Shown here: positions 36,032 through 54,153 of the stretch, piece after piece
Layout: every line of letters starts with the position of its first letter
Position numbering within the stretch: the first letter of the stretch is position 1
From: Daucus carota subsp. sativus
Taxonomy: Eukaryota > Streptophyta > Magnoliopsida > Apiales > Apiaceae
NCBI RefSeq assembly: GCF_001625215.2
Contig: NC_030384.2
Location: 43,682,390-43,746,389 of the forward strand
DNA length: 64,000 bases
Direction: 5' to 3'
Position numbers and translations under genes: made by a program
Notes under the pieces: model-generated
What the model saw: the letters and a program-made list of their open reading frames with translations, nothing else
The model's database searches: none
Told to the model about the DNA's origin: nothing

Positions 36032-38648
36032 ATGATGGAATCTTTATCTCTACCTTCCATCCCCGTTGCACCTAAAACTTCAAGATTGTCGCAAGTGCAA
36101 AGCAGGTGCCTTTCGACCAAAAGAAATGGCATGATATTTTGTCAAAGTGGTAAAAATGTGGTCAAGACTAGTAAGGTGTCTTCTGTTTTTACAGTGAGCC
36201 CGGATAATGGTTCGGCTCTCTTGGATGTCGCGGGGAGCTTGGTGCTGAATCCGAATGGGAACGGGCAGACTGAGATTGTAAACAAGGATTTGATGCCTTA
36301 TAATGGAGCTCTTTTGGATGTGCATGACAAGGGTATTGGCATTGTCAAGTATCTTCAAGGAAAAGGGTTTTTAATAACTGGTGCAACTGGATTCTTGGCT
36401 AAAGGTGCATTCTTTCCCAAGTAACTATAGACTCTATCATTTCACATCATATGTTGAATGAGCTCTACATGCTTCTTATTTTGCCATGTCTGGTTATGGA
36501 TTTTACAGTTCTTATAGAAAAGATACTACGGACCGTTCCTGATGTGGGTAAAATTTACCTCTTGATCAAGGCAAAGAACAAGGAAGCAGCAAATGAAAGA
36601 ATGAAAAATGAAGTGAGCCCAATTTTTATGTGAACTTTTTAAGCCAACTTTTGAAGGGTGATTTCTCAGTTTTTAGTTCAGTTCTAACTCAAATTTTATT
36701 GCAGATTATCAATACTGAACTTTTCAGGTGTCTCCAGCAAAAACATGGAAAATCCTATCAAGCTTTCATGTTGAGCAAGCTGGTCCCTGTTGTTGGGAAT
36801 GTTTGTGAATCTAATCTAGGTTTAGATGATGATACTGCAACCGCGATCATGCATGATGTTAACATAATTGTAAACTCTGCAGCTAATACCACTTTTGATG
36901 AAAGGTTATTAGTATCATGTATTGTGTACTTCTGAGTATGATATAGTGAAGTCTATGATACACGGGTAAATAAATTGCAATGTCGTGATGAAATTGCAGA
37001 TACGACGTTTCTCTTGACATAAACACGGGAGGACCTAGTCGTGCTATGCTTTTTGCTAAGAAGTGCAAGAAGCTGAAACTCTTCCTGCAGATCTCAACAG
37101 GTAAAGCAACATGCCAACTATTTGATAACAGGGCAACATTATTTCCTATCTTCAAGTAAGTAACTTATAAATTTGTAAAGGTATACACAATGTAGATAGT
37201 TTTGATATGTTGCATGCAGCTTATGTTAATGGACAGAGACAAGGAAGAGTCATGGAAAAGCCGTTCAGTTTTGGCGATAGCATAGCAAGGGAGAGGATGA
37301 CATTTGGCACAACAGAAACATCCAGTTTCCCCATGCTGAGTGTTCAAGATGAAATAAAGTTAGTTTTAGACAGGAAACAAGGATTAGAAGGCAATGCATT
37401 GGCTCAGAACATGAAAGAACTGGGATCAGAGAGGTGAATTATTTATTTATTTATCTCATGTAGACAACTTTACGTAGTTTAACTACTAAAGTGCATCATT
37501 CTAATTATGTGTGCTGTCTAAATTATCAATTTTCAGAGCAAAGAAGTATGGGTGGCAAGATACCTATGTATTTTCCAAGGCCATGGGGGAAATGTTGATT
37601 GATAATATGAGAGGAGATGTACCTGTAGTCATAATCCGACCCAGCGTCATTGAGAGTACTTACAAAGAACCATTCCCTGGTTGGATGGAAGGAAATAGGT
37701 TTTTTTATTTTTTTTTTATTTTTAGTTTCCAGTTTTATAACCAGTTATGACTTATGAAGGACTAGAGCATGAGATCGATTTAAACTCTGTGATCTTGTTT
37801 CTTTTTTTTGACAACTCAGGATGATGGATCCAATTGTGTTGTACTATGGGAAAGGGCAGCTTACTGGATTTCTAGTAGACCCCAATGGAGTACTCGACGT
37901 TGTAAGTGATTGATTTATTCAGACTCTTTTACCTAGCTATCGAAGAGTATCATACTTGATGCACTGAAAAGAAAATTAAAGAAAACGAGTTTTTGTAGGT
38001 TCCAGCAGACATGGTTGTGAATGCAACCTTGGCAGCCATTGCAAAACACGGGGCAGCAGGAAAATCAGAAAGCAACATATACCAGATAGCTTCATCTGTT
38101 GTAAATCCATTAGTTTTCAGGGACTTGGCTAACTTGCTCTACGAACACTTCAATTCTCTGCCATGTGTCGATGCCAAGGGGAGGCCAATACGCGTTCCAA
38201 CCATGAAAGTCTTCAACACTATGGAGGACTTCTCCTTTCATCTGTGGAAGGACACGATTCGTAGAACTGGATTGGCAGACTTGCCTAATCCTAATGGAAA
38301 ATATTCACGAAAATTGGAATATATTTGCAGAAAATCAGTTGAACAGGCAAAGTACTTGGCAAACATATATGCTCCATACACATTCTACGGTGGAAGGTAC
38401 CATAAGCATACTTCACTAACCATCTTATAATTAACACTTGCATAGATATATGTCAATTCTTGAATCTTCTTAAAAACAACAGGTTTGATAATAGCAACAC
38501 GGAGAGATTGATGCGTTGCATGTCTGAAGAAGAAAAGAGGACATTCGGGTTCGATGTAGGGAGCATCAACTGGAGAGATTACATAACTAATGTGCATATT
38601 CCAGGGCTGAGAAGGCATGTAATGAAGGGAAGAGGAATGTTAAGCTAA
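36032..38648 (+). CDS. FAR2: plastid fatty acyl-ACP/CoA reductase, FAR2/MS2 type
   Basis: Nine exons join in frame: 36032-36404, 36509-36612, 36705-36904, 37000-37100, 37220-37433, 37537-37698, 37820-37901, 37999-38396 and 38483-38648; 599 residues. A Ser/Thr-rich plastid transit peptide (about 1-90) precedes the NAD(P)-binding Rossmann motif TGATGFLAK at 116-124. The reductase active-site YVFSK (Tyr341, Lys345) lies in exon 6, and the C-terminal FAR domain includes YTFYGGRFDNSN and the IPGLRRHV end. The plastid peptide separates it from cytosolic/ER wax FARs and matches MALE STERILITY 2, which makes C16 fatty alcohol from acyl-ACP for sporopollenin of the pollen wall. Expression in tapetum is therefore expected. 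ATG is doubled (MM) at the start. Introns are short, and all sites follow GT-AG. Confidence 0.95.
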
Positions 38649-39939
38649 ACATATGTATTATGTCATCCTAGTGTGTTTCAGTTTATGTCTCTGTCACAGG
38701 GATGCTATGTTGATCCATAAACCTTATTGTAATAAATTTGTGTTTATTATTCTTCTTTTCCTAGTAGTTTCTATGCCTAAATGTTGATGTGGAAAACAAA
38801 AGAGAAGGATTGTAATGTAACACTTTTCGGATGAAGAAGCATAAGTATGTAACTCGGTTCCATGACCTTGAGATAATATGTAGTAAAGTATATGTGTTAT
38901 GTTAGACTTTCATCTTCACTATTAGAGAGAAACTAGAGCGGTCCGTTTAACTTATCTTATTTTACAGAAATAAATATTATCTCAAGCGGTTTAATCATGT
39001 TGCCAACCCTAAAGAAAAAGACGCAATAATCGAGCAGAATAGAGCAATAATCGAGCAAAGCGTTAGATAGTACTCTTCCTCTGATAGTAAGGCATCAGGA
39101 CAATTTTCGTGAGGCTAATGGGATGGCCTGTCGGAAAGTATTGAGTAGAGCAAATCTAAATCAATCTGAAGTACTTGCATAGTTTAGCCAAATGTAGAAA
39201 CTTGCCTAAAACCACTTGCTGATTACTCAAAAATCTGAAATCAAGGTTAGCTCGTCTCAGCTGAGTACCCGATGTCTGAATCAAGATTGGCTTATCTTGA
39301 TTCGTAATTTCACAGATTCGGTAGAACTTCACCGGAAATTACACTCTAGACCCTTCTCTTCCAATTATTGCAGATGGCCAAAACTTGCGTCAACTAATCT
39401 GTGCCTGTAGTACTCCTGCAGTCCTGCTAATTAAATGACCGAGCCGAAGAAAGTACTGAGCTTACAAAGTCAGAGAGTACCATAACTAGCTGATTAGTCA
39501 AAATCTGAAAACAGTATTAGCTTACTGCTGATAATTACTTAGATTTAATCAAGATTAGCTCATAATGTATGTTTTTCCTTTTAAGAAGTAAAATTTTAAT
39601 TATATGGATAGCATAAATGATAGACATAGAGTCATGATCTTAATACAGTAATTCATAACTGATTTCAAACTCAAACTGCAATAAAGATATAAGCCTCTTT
39701 AGAACTAGCTATAATTAAATAAGCATTCTTGTGCAAGCAAGACAGAATTAATTGAATTCTTCATTCTGCCATTGACCTGAGTACAATGCTGCATAATTAT
39801 ATACAAACGGGAGAGGTTTGCTAATATATATATACAGTGGTCCAAAATTGACATGATAGCACCAAGCAAAGGCAGGCCGAAAGAGGGAAATAAAAACTGA
39901 GAATATATGTATAATATAATACAATAACTAAGTGAACTA
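38649..39939. other. intergenic interval between convergent FAR2 and LPPD genes
   Basis: 3' UTRs at both ends. No ORF, RNA gene or terminal-repeat element was recognised in the middle. Confidence 0.4.
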
Positions 39940-42900
39940 CTATAATCTTAGGTGGGAGAAAAGAGAAGGAACAAGGTCTACTACAGACCAGGCAAGACCA
40001 GCATACTGAAAGAGCCTGATACCAGTGTCAACATCAAAAGTGTCCTGATTGACGAAAAATAAGAGCTTTTGAAGATAACCAGACTGTTTTGCTTCAGCCG
40101 ACTTTTTGCCTGTTGATGAACAAACTAGAGCAGGGATGTAGTTAGTTGATCGAATCGGGATGCCCAAGGCATTTGCCGATATCGGGAGAGCCCATTTTGC
40201 TATAGTCTTGCTACAGAACTTGACGAGTAGTATAGTAGAAATTCCTACAAAAACTCTTCCTATATACATAGGAACTGAGAGCTGATAAGTAAAGATGCGG
40301 GGAACATTGTCATGGTGAAACTGATGGTAAGTTTGATGGACCCCAGCTACCTGCACAACACGATACTTTCCTGTTCAAGGTTTTATACCAAGGCATAATG
40401 TGAAGAATTAAACCAAGGAAATTACTTGAACATTAATATTTCTATAAACTTGTAAAGAAGCATATTGTGCAGTTAATTAGAAGGGTTAAAAATACTTGGT
40501 CAACATTAAACAGGCAACCAAATAAAAGGAAAACATTCAATTTTGAAGGCATAAAGTCATGTGAAACACAACATGTTTAAAATGTGAAATCTTATACTTA
40601 CAATTCCCAGGGTCACACCGCTGAAGGCTGTATGATACTCAAAACTTGGAGTTGGACTCTCTGGTTTCGGATATGCAAAGAGCAACAAGAAAGTAAGTGC
40701 AGACCAAAATGATATGACTGCAAGGAAATGTAAAATGAGTGTTAGTCGTGGCAAAAAAAAAAAAAAAAATGAGTGTTAGGAACCAAAAGAGAGATACAGA
40801 ATTATGAAGTACCTATTTATATCTCTCTCTAGTGACATTTTATTTACTATAATAAACTTTTAGTGAAGTACTGAAAGTTAAAAAACAGTCCATCAGACTT
40901 TAAATTCTGGCTACTTGGATTTTTTTAATTAAGAGAGTTAACATTGCTGGAACATAAGAACATCTATTATACAATTCCTACTATTATGCGTAACTATATA
41001 AACTACATGAAACATAACAAAAAACACCTAACAGTTCTGGGCTCCGTATAATAAGCGGAAAATGACTTGACTTTGGAAAACAATTTCAAGGTAAACATCT
41101 TTTTGTGAAATAATTTTTCCTTCACACGACCATCATTTTATAGAATCTGAGTAAACCAGTGTTCTCAACATCATAGGGTGAACATGTTTAGATGAAGGCA
41201 GCAGCTAGCTCTTTCCTTTTGCTTTCATCTTATACATTGGCCATAACTCTAACTGTCCTATGTTAGGAACTTTAATGACATATAAACCTCCGAAGCCAGT
41301 CCTCTCTACCAGTTCCATTACTGCAGCCATCTGGTATGAAGATAGCTGAGCTACTGAACATTCACTTTCCCAAACGAAAATCTACAATAGATCCATGAGA
41401 GTTTCGAAAATGCTCGCATCATTAAAAAAATGGGAAGTTATTTCCTAATATCAAACATTTTTTGAGGATTTTCCTCCGGAAAATCTTTTATTCTCCTTGA
41501 ACTGAACAACCACCTTAAAGTCAGGAAACTGTTTTCCTTGACTATAAAAACACTGGAAAATACTTTCACTATAATCAGACACTTACTAAGCAAGTACCAG
41601 GATTCTTTTTCTGTCTCGCAATCAATAGAGACTAGGATTATAAAATTCAGAATCGACCGTAGAGTTACAAGTAAAAACCTCTTTTTTAGTTATACACCTT
41701 AGGAAATTCGCCCATAGACATACTTCATGATTCATGCAAGTAATGTCAAACGAAGAATGTTATAATGATATACATCCCAAAAAAACTTTTTACTTTGCTC
41801 AGAGCCAAAAAAAGACTCTGTCTATAAGATTGTACAGATTTACTTGTATTATGAGAGCTAGTCAACTCTTATCTGGTGCCCTCACGGCAATGAAAGAAGT
41901 ATACTGGAAATGCATATTGTCAAAGTCAGAGTCATTCCCAGCACTCAATAAATCTTAGAAATCTCTATTGCATGCATTGATGGTTTTAATATAAATTTTA
42001 AGGCGACGGTGTCTATATCATACCCCCCCACTGCTACCGAGTAATATCAATAACATGTTGTATTCACTATAGCATGATTTTGATTACTAGGAATGACGTT
42101 TTAGTTTTTTATTAATTACTAGTGATAATGTATAATACATAGACTATGCTGATAGGAAAGATAAGCCAGCAATATAGGAACTATCATAAAAATCTTTGTA
42201 ACAGAATCAACAAAATCTATCATGCTCAGTTGCTACATACAAGTCCACATACCATTTTGTCCTGAAACAAGAAAAATATCAATGTATTCATGAACAAGGA
42301 TCCAGAATGTCAGTGTTATCAATCCAAGAACAAGGCCACTTATAACATCGATCAAGCTGTGCATCCCCAGGTAGATTCTGCCTGACAAGAGAATTAAATA
42401 TCAACTTGGAAAGCAAAAAGACTAATGTTGTGTTTGGTTGGGGAGAATGAAATGGAATGGAATGAAATGAGTAAAAATACTTGAAACTAATAGAGGTAGG
42501 AAAAAAGTTTTGGAAAAAATTTGAGGGAGTGCAAAATTGCTATGATAAGTTTTGTGAAGATATTGAGAATAGGAGAGAATGGAGCATTCCATCTCAAATT
42601 GAAGGTGTGATATCTAGCACATGAGGTAAGGAATGGAATGGAAGAAGGAATGAATTTTTTTAACAATTGTCCATAATATAGTTTATTTTTCATTCCATTC
42701 CTTCCGGAATCATTCATCCCAACCAAACACAACATAAGAGAATGGGGCAGCAACCACAGACTTAAGGGGCAGGGAAAAAGATGAGTACCATAACCAATGA
42801 GGCCTACAAACAGGAAAACAATTGCGAATCCAGCAATTTGAATGGCAGCATCTTTACTTTCAATGTACAACAGAACATAATGCAGGAGGTACCTGGATGC

Positions 42901-44207
42901 CCCAGTAGCAAGAGAGTGTCAATGACTTTTATAATAGAACATCACAATCATATATTCATATTATTGAAAATGTTAATGATTATAATAATTATAGGTGAAC
43001 CATATCATCACAATCATGCTGCACTCTAGTTTAGAACTTAGATTATAATTAGCCAAATTACCCACTACACACACAATATCATATGCAATACAACGTATTT
43101 CATTCTAGTTTTCTATTATAATACAAAAAATTCCTTGACAATTTCATGAATGTTGCATGTGTAATAGTCTGAGACTCTGAGCTAAGTCAGATGAGCATAG
43201 AAGTTTGACTATTGGGGTTTATACATGTTGCGACTTTTTAACCTTGTAAGACATAGTTTTTCTTAATTTTCATGGATGATCATCGACATGGAGGATCTTA
43301 CACAACTCTTGTAACAATTCTACCAAAGACTTGAACGACAAGCTAAAAGGAACCGCTTCTTCATATTACTTCAAGAATTTGGTAAAAAATAGACCAGAGC
43401 TACCAAAGATTGCAAAGCTGCAAATACAGGGACAAGCAGGAAAGTACCCCATACCCTGATAAGCAGACGGTGTTTAGAGTATGAGAAGAAGGCAATCCAT
43501 ATTCTAATGCATTTTCCTTCTCATCTTTGGTAGCTGTAACTCTCCTGACAGGAGGTGAATCTGGCCTAGGAGCTGATACCATATCCTACGAAGCAATAAT
43601 TTGAATAAATACATATTCAAAAATAATAAAAAATTAACTACACGATGACTACGTATGACTTGATGAAGAAGAGCATAAACATGTTACCTTAACACAATTT
43701 CCCATATAATCACAAAAAGCCATCAAAAGGGTCATTTGTCTAGCCAATTTGCCATGCCCGCTCTACAACATAGAATCCTCACAATCAAATTCAAGAATGC
43801 ATACTAGTAATTAATCAACAAAACAACTCAAAATCAAATCAAGAGAAAAAAGAGATAATACCCAGAAAAGCAAGGGAAGAAAAGCAGTGTAAAAAGGCAC
43901 GGAAACAACACAAGACAAGCCTGAAAACAAAGCATCCAAAACCCCATGTTGGTGCTTCTGCAAATCAAACCAGAAACCAGGCTAATATCAACAAATAACA
44001 AGAAACAAGAAACAGTAACAATACATGTAGCGTTTCAAGAACCTGAATTTCAAAAATAATGCGAGTTTCAGAGCGGACGCGCTTAGAAACCCAGGGCTGA
44101 ATGAAAGATCGGAGCTTTTGGGTGAGATTAAAAAGGGAAGAAAAATAAATCCATGTAATAATTCCGCACAAAATTGTCATCTGCCCTCCGGGGATCATGC
44201 TCTCCAT
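39940..44207 (-). CDS. LPPD: lipid phosphate phosphatase delta-like (long-chain base 1-phosphate phosphatase)
   Basis: Eight exons join in frame: 44043-44207, 43862-43957, 43688-43762, 43455-43585, 42789-42892, 42253-42381, 40602-40717 and 39940-40350; 408 residues. The three PAP2 phosphatase motifs are present: KDMVSAPRP at 112-120, PSSHT at 144-148 and GRIYLGMHSLID at 191-202, with the catalytic His198 and assisting His147. Multiple membrane helices alternate with these motifs. The sequence matches Arabidopsis LPPdelta, an ER enzyme that dephosphorylates sphingoid base phosphates and dampens ABA-linked signalling. The start MESM was chosen by homology; an in-frame ATG 19 codons upstream (44264) would add a basic extension. 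Intron 6 is 1.5 kb, and the preceding intron holds a Tourist MITE. Confidence 0.93.
42426..42734. mobile_element. Tourist-like (PIF/Harbinger) MITE in an LPPD intron
   Basis: 309 bp with perfect 17-bp inverted ends TGTTGTGTTTGGTTGGG, flanked on both sides by TAA (42423-42425 and 42735-42737), the 3-bp duplication used by PIF/Harbinger transposases. Subterminal GGAATGGAATG-type words recur in inverted orientation near the right end. It lies wholly inside the intron 42382-42788 and leaves the splice sites untouched. Confidence 0.88.
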
Positions 44208-45177
44208 TGCCTCTTTCTTGGCTCTTTTTGACCAGACAAAGTAATTAGCAGAGACAATTAACAAAAGGGTTTATAGAAAATTAGTAGCGACTAACATCAT
44301 CGTGTTTACTTGGGGCAAATGGAGGGGAAGATCAACTGTGAGTCTGCGACTCTTTCTGTGTGTGTATTGTTTTCTGATGCTCCATGGTTTGTATTTTTTA
44401 TTGGAAAAAGAAAAATAATTTTTTTTATAAATAAATCAGGTATTTTCAAAACTATTTCTATTTTTTTTATATCTGTAATATAGGATTAGTGAGTAATAAT
44501 AAATGAATTTCTCTGTATTCATGTTAATCATTTAAATATCTTCACGTGACATGAAAAAAACTTGACAACTAGCATTGCTCAAAATTTATATGTTTACAAG
44601 TTATATAATTTATAAATTAAGATTATATATAATATAAATAATAAATTAAAAGTTAAATTTGAAGGTTGGTTGAGAAAATGGGCGGCTGAACTGGATATAA
44701 TCTGGCATATAAGAATAGTCAAATTTGGAAACGCGGTCCTTTTAAGGTTTTAGACTAATGGAGAATCTAAATTTAATAGAAAATCATAGTATTAACAGGA
44801 TAGCCACTTGATAAAAGAAATGTTAAACGGAAGTGATTCAACGCGTTTCCCATCTTAAAGAAGAATTCAGTATTTGAGTTTGTATGATGAGCAGGACCGC
44901 ATTACACTTCAACTCTGTCAATGTTAATTGTAAACCGACAGGTTATATCGTTTTAATCTCGATTGTGTATTTGTATTGTCACAGGACAGTCAAGTTATTT
45001 TAAAAACTGATTTAATAATCTACTTTTTTGTAATTTTAATTTATTATTTATAAGTTACTTTTAAAAGACGAAGTATGCCCAATTTTACATTAAAAATACA
45101 AGATTTCGGGTGTAGATGGCATTTAGTTGAAAATTATTCATTGTTTGAAATATATATTTTATCTGTTTTAGGTACTA
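44208..45177. other. LPPD upstream region
   Basis: Contains the LPPD promoter and 5' UTR on the right-hand minus strand, then AT-rich intergenic DNA with no recognised feature. Confidence 0.35.
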
Positions 45178-46336
45178 CTAGTTGAGAAACCGCGCGTTGC
45201 GGCGGCCGATAAAAATTATATTAATCATTCAATATTAATATTTGTAGAATAAAATAATTTTGTGGCTGTCTATAAAATGTATATTAATGTTTCAAAATTA
45301 ATATTTGTAGGATAAAATAAATTTTATGTTATAAAAATCTTGATGTAATACCAATACTAATATATAAATTGTAAAATTGGACTATAATTCATGGTGAAAA
45401 AATGAAGTAAATTTATACACGTAATTCACAATTTAATGCACGACTAATCTTAATTTTATTTGTATTTTTTAAAAAAGTAATCATGTTATTGCATTGTCAC
45501 CTCCTTCGATTTTTTCGTATTGATTGTGCACAAAAGCATCTAATTTAAATCCGTGAGATAGCGGTCTATAACTATCCTTGCTTGTAAGGAACTTTATTTT
45601 TTAATACTGTATAAACAGCCTTAACTTAAAAGTTGCTTGAACGGAGCAAACAGATTATGCATGAATAATTTTTTCGTGTATACAAAGCAAATCATATGAA
45701 TATTAACAATAACAAACATGTCCGGTGAACAAAAGAAATACTATAAAAAAATTATTAGCAAACATACATCACTAATAGTTAATTTATTGATATCATCCAT
45801 CAATATCATGTCAAGACGATATTCTTTTCCCGTATTTGAATTTGTCGACTCTCACATAGCGGTCTATAACTATATTTGCTTGCAATCACCTTTATTTTTT
45901 TAATACTGTATAAACAGCCTTCACTTATCGTTGCAGAAGAACGGCACCATCGAGTTAAAAATCAAGCAAGAGAACTATCATCAGAGAGAGGTAGGGTTGT
46001 GGTATTTAAAAAGAGGAGGTTATGTTTAGATGATCCAAAACCCTGCAATCTATGGGGTATTTATAGGTGCAGAGAGACTTGTGTGTTACTCTTTTCCATA
46101 ATTAAATAATCTGAAACAAAATCAAATTAAAGCTTTCAAACTACTATATCCCATAAATAATGTAAAACAAAATCAGATTCTGAAACTTATTTCTAATATA
46201 CCTGAAACTAAAAAAGGTAATTCTAATTTTTGATATTTTTCATCCAAAAATTCCAGAAAATTAGAAAAATAGAACGGAGCGATGTGAGAGGCGCCACCTA
46301 CACGCCCCTCGCTTCTCCTTTATATAAGTATATTGA
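45178..46336 (-). mobile_element. non-autonomous Helitron
   Basis: Read on the minus strand, the element begins with TC after a host A (TCAATATACTTATATAAAGG at 46336 downward) and ends with CTAG before a host T (45181-45178). About 10 bases before the end is a GC-rich hairpin, CCGC-loop-GCGG (about 45190-45205). TC start, CTRR end, 3' hairpin and insertion at AT without duplication are the defining Helitron features. The 1159-bp body has no RepHel coding. It carries a direct repeat of about 65 bp (about 45558-45625 and 45857-45925) around AGCGGTCTATAACTAT and ACTGTATAAACAGCCTT. Confidence 0.75.
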
Positions 46337-46354
46337 TTTGGAATTGCGGTTGCA

Positions 46355-46600
46355 GACATCAACATCAGCTTTTTATTGAAAAACATGTGAAAAGCTGTTT
46401 GATAAATTTAAAAATAATTTTTCCGAACAACAGCTTTTAGCTGAAAATCTGCTTTTAGAAAAAAGCAGGTCCTCCCACAACAGCACATTTTTTACCGACA
46501 TTTTTTCTGACGACACAGCATTTCCAAACAAGCACTTTTTCTGATCGCACAGCAATTTTTAACAGCACTCCAAGTCCCAAACAGACCCTTAATGTCTTGT
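46355..46600. repeat. degenerate MITE-like repeat, copy 1
   Basis: The right end CCCAAACAGACCCTTAA resembles termini of plant hAT/Tourist MITEs. The body shares GTGAAAAGCTGTTTG and an AACAGCTT word with the next repeat. The left end is blurred by proximity to the Helitron. Confidence 0.45.
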
Positions 46601-46839
46601 ACAGTTGTAGTTATGCACTTTTTTTTTTAAAAAATCGTTATGCACTTTTTTCCACCAGCATGTTAATATACATTATTTTAGCTTTGTTGTGATACCAAAC
46701 CATTTTTGTGCTAATGTCAGAATTTTCTTTCAAAAAATAAAATGTGGTGTTAATACTGTAAATTACCATAATTTATTTCTAATTCGTACTATTGCATTAT
46801 CTTATCCAAATTATGTAAAAATTAAAATAAGCGAGTTAG

Positions 46840-47130
46840 GTGGGGATTGTTGTTTGAAACAAGTGAAAAACTGTTTGGTAAATGTTAAAGTAGTTTTTGG
46901 AACAATAGCTTAGGTATCCCACACTTTTTGGAAAAATTGCTTTCACCTTTTGCATGAAGGTGTTATAAATTTGACTATCAAACCTCGACTTTTTTTTATA
47001 TTATAACCCAAAATAATCATATTATAAAAAAATTATCAAATAATTATCTAATTTGTTAAACACTTTTTTTACGGGTACTTTTCTTCCCATCACACCAATT
47101 TGTAACTGCACTTTCAAACAAATCCTTAAT
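46840..47130. repeat. degenerate MITE-like repeat, copy 2
   Basis: Same order of words as copy 1: GTGAAAAACTGTTTGGTAAA, then ACAATAGCTT, then a GCACTTTCAAACAAATCCTT end. It is more diverged. The two lie in the same orientation about 240 bp apart. Confidence 0.4.
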
Positions 47131-48741
47131 ATCAATATGCCTATATATATATCAATAATAGTTTGATAACAAATTAATTAATTATCTAATAAAAAAATGA
47201 AGATTAAATCATGTATTACGGTAATGAATTGACAGTCAGGATATGAGAATTTTCTTACAGATATAATATAAATAATTTACTTTTTCTGTAATTGTTTTTT
47301 TTCTCTTCTCAGAACTTATTACTATTCAAAACTAAGTTAAAAAAAATCACACTCGCCATCTTTTTTCTTCCAAATAACTATTTTAGGTCAGGAAGGATTA
47401 TGTGCCTCACACAGTGCTATCCAATTCATAACTTGGTTAGGGAGTAGCTGCCTCGCAGTCCAGTTGTATAGCTCGTGGCCCGGCCCAAGAACCCCGGGAA
47501 TTGATATTGCACAGATTAAATTTACTTTTATACGTTTATGGTTTCATTTTTTTTCTGCCAATTTCTCATCTCGAAGAGTTTTTCATATTTGATTTTTTTT
47601 TATAGATTGGTTTTATGATGGAAGGACTCACGAGCTGTTTTTCATACATATAAAAAATTTGTACGAATTAGTTTAGTCCACAGATTCTAATCCTAGAAAA
47701 ATTTTGTTTTTAATAAATCATTTTTTTCCCTCATTCATGAATTTTTTAAGTATAAATTAGTCCCACGATATCTCTTATGCATCTTTCACTATATGAATAA
47801 TATCTTTGTTGAAGATAAAACACGCATGTTATACTTTTGTTGTACAAAAATGCACAAAATTATAATAAAATGAGGCACGTAAAAAAAATCAAAATTAAAA
47901 GCAAGGAAAACCAAAATGTCCAAGTACAAAAAGTAGGTAAGACTAGACTGTTTGTAAGAAGACAGTCAGACATCTGAATCTTGTTTTCTTTTCCTAAAAA
48001 AAAATTTACTTACAATTAAAAATAATTTTATTACAAGGAGCAACAGGGGCAGACAAAAATCTATTAATTCCGAAATCTCAGTTATTGTTGTTAGGGTTTC
48101 TACTGTCTACTTGCTTCTTCTTCTTGTTAAGCTCCTCCTCAGATTCTTAATCATACTCTGTCTTCTCACTAAAGGTTAGATCTTTTTGCTCATTCACTCC
48201 CCTTTTCATCAGCTTTTTATACTTTTGTTTATGTTTGTGTATGTATATTTGGTTGTGTAGATATGCACGATAGCTTGTATCTCAACACATTAAGGATGTT
48301 TATTCTTTTGGATATAGTGCTCCGACTAGTTTATAATCTTTGATTGGTAGCTTGGTATCGTGTTGTTTACTTTCGTGTTTGTTATTGTGTTTTCGACTGC
48401 CTGTGGATGGGATTGTAAATGTTTCTGTGTTCATTTTGTTGCGAGTAACTTCACAACATTTGATGGTGAGTGGAGATTGAATAAAACCAGCAAAATATTT
48501 TTATGATTCCGTGGTTTGCTTTTTTGTTGTTGCTATCTGCAGTTTTTTTTTTTTATATATAAATTTTGTTTATTAGTTAACTGTTTACTGATTAGTAATA
48601 TGTGTTTTACCTTTATGTTGTGCATTGATCAGGGTTTTAGTTCTCAATTATAGGCAAGAATTTCCGTGGCTACACAGGGTTTATATATTTTTGGGTTTTC
48701 ATTTTGAACTAGAAATTTAGGGGTTTCTTTAAGCTGGTTCG
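47131..48741. other. intergenic DNA and helicase 5' region
   Basis: AT-rich up to about 48050. A telo-box-like TTAGGGTTT at about 48090-48098 precedes a CT-rich leader, so helicase transcription probably starts near 48090. A 5' UTR intron is likely, with donor AAAG/GTTAGA at 48174/48175 and an acceptor possibly at 48632. Confidence 0.4.
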
Positions 48742-53587
<4,846 letters not shown>

Positions 53588-54153
53588 GTCGTGGACATGA
53601 TTTATTGACAAAGTTATCCGGGATCCCGAAATTTTGATAGGATCCATTTTTTTAAACATTAGTACGTTTTACAGAGTTTACATAATTTCATAATAGTCAT
53701 GTATTGAAAAGATGATCAAAAGATCATTATCTATTTGAATTGGATTTTGCACTGGAAATTAAAATTGCTCTTATAATGGAACATCTATATATACGATGAT
53801 AAGCATCTGCTTGGTACTTCTTTCTTATCTTGATCTTTATGTTGAACATTTTAATACTCAGGGACTAGAGAGCAGTGATAATACTCTTCCAAGTTGAGTT
53901 CATGACCTAATACTGCATTAATAAGAGAACTTTGCAAGCAGTAAATGCCATAATTTTCACATCATTGTGTTTAGTGTGTGTCAGATCTGAACTCTAAATA
54001 ATGTGACCACAAAGCTATACTATCTTTCTTCTGCTTTCAAACATCTATAGCAATTTCAAGATCAATTTAAGAGCAGTAATTTCACCAGAACCAATATTGC
54101 CATCTTTTACTTTGTAAAATAGAGGCTAGCTTATATCATCAAAGTCTCAGAAT
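53588..54153. other. 3' UTRs between convergent helicase and PORR genes
   Basis: AT-rich sequence with no ORF; both neighbouring genes point into it. Confidence 0.5.
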
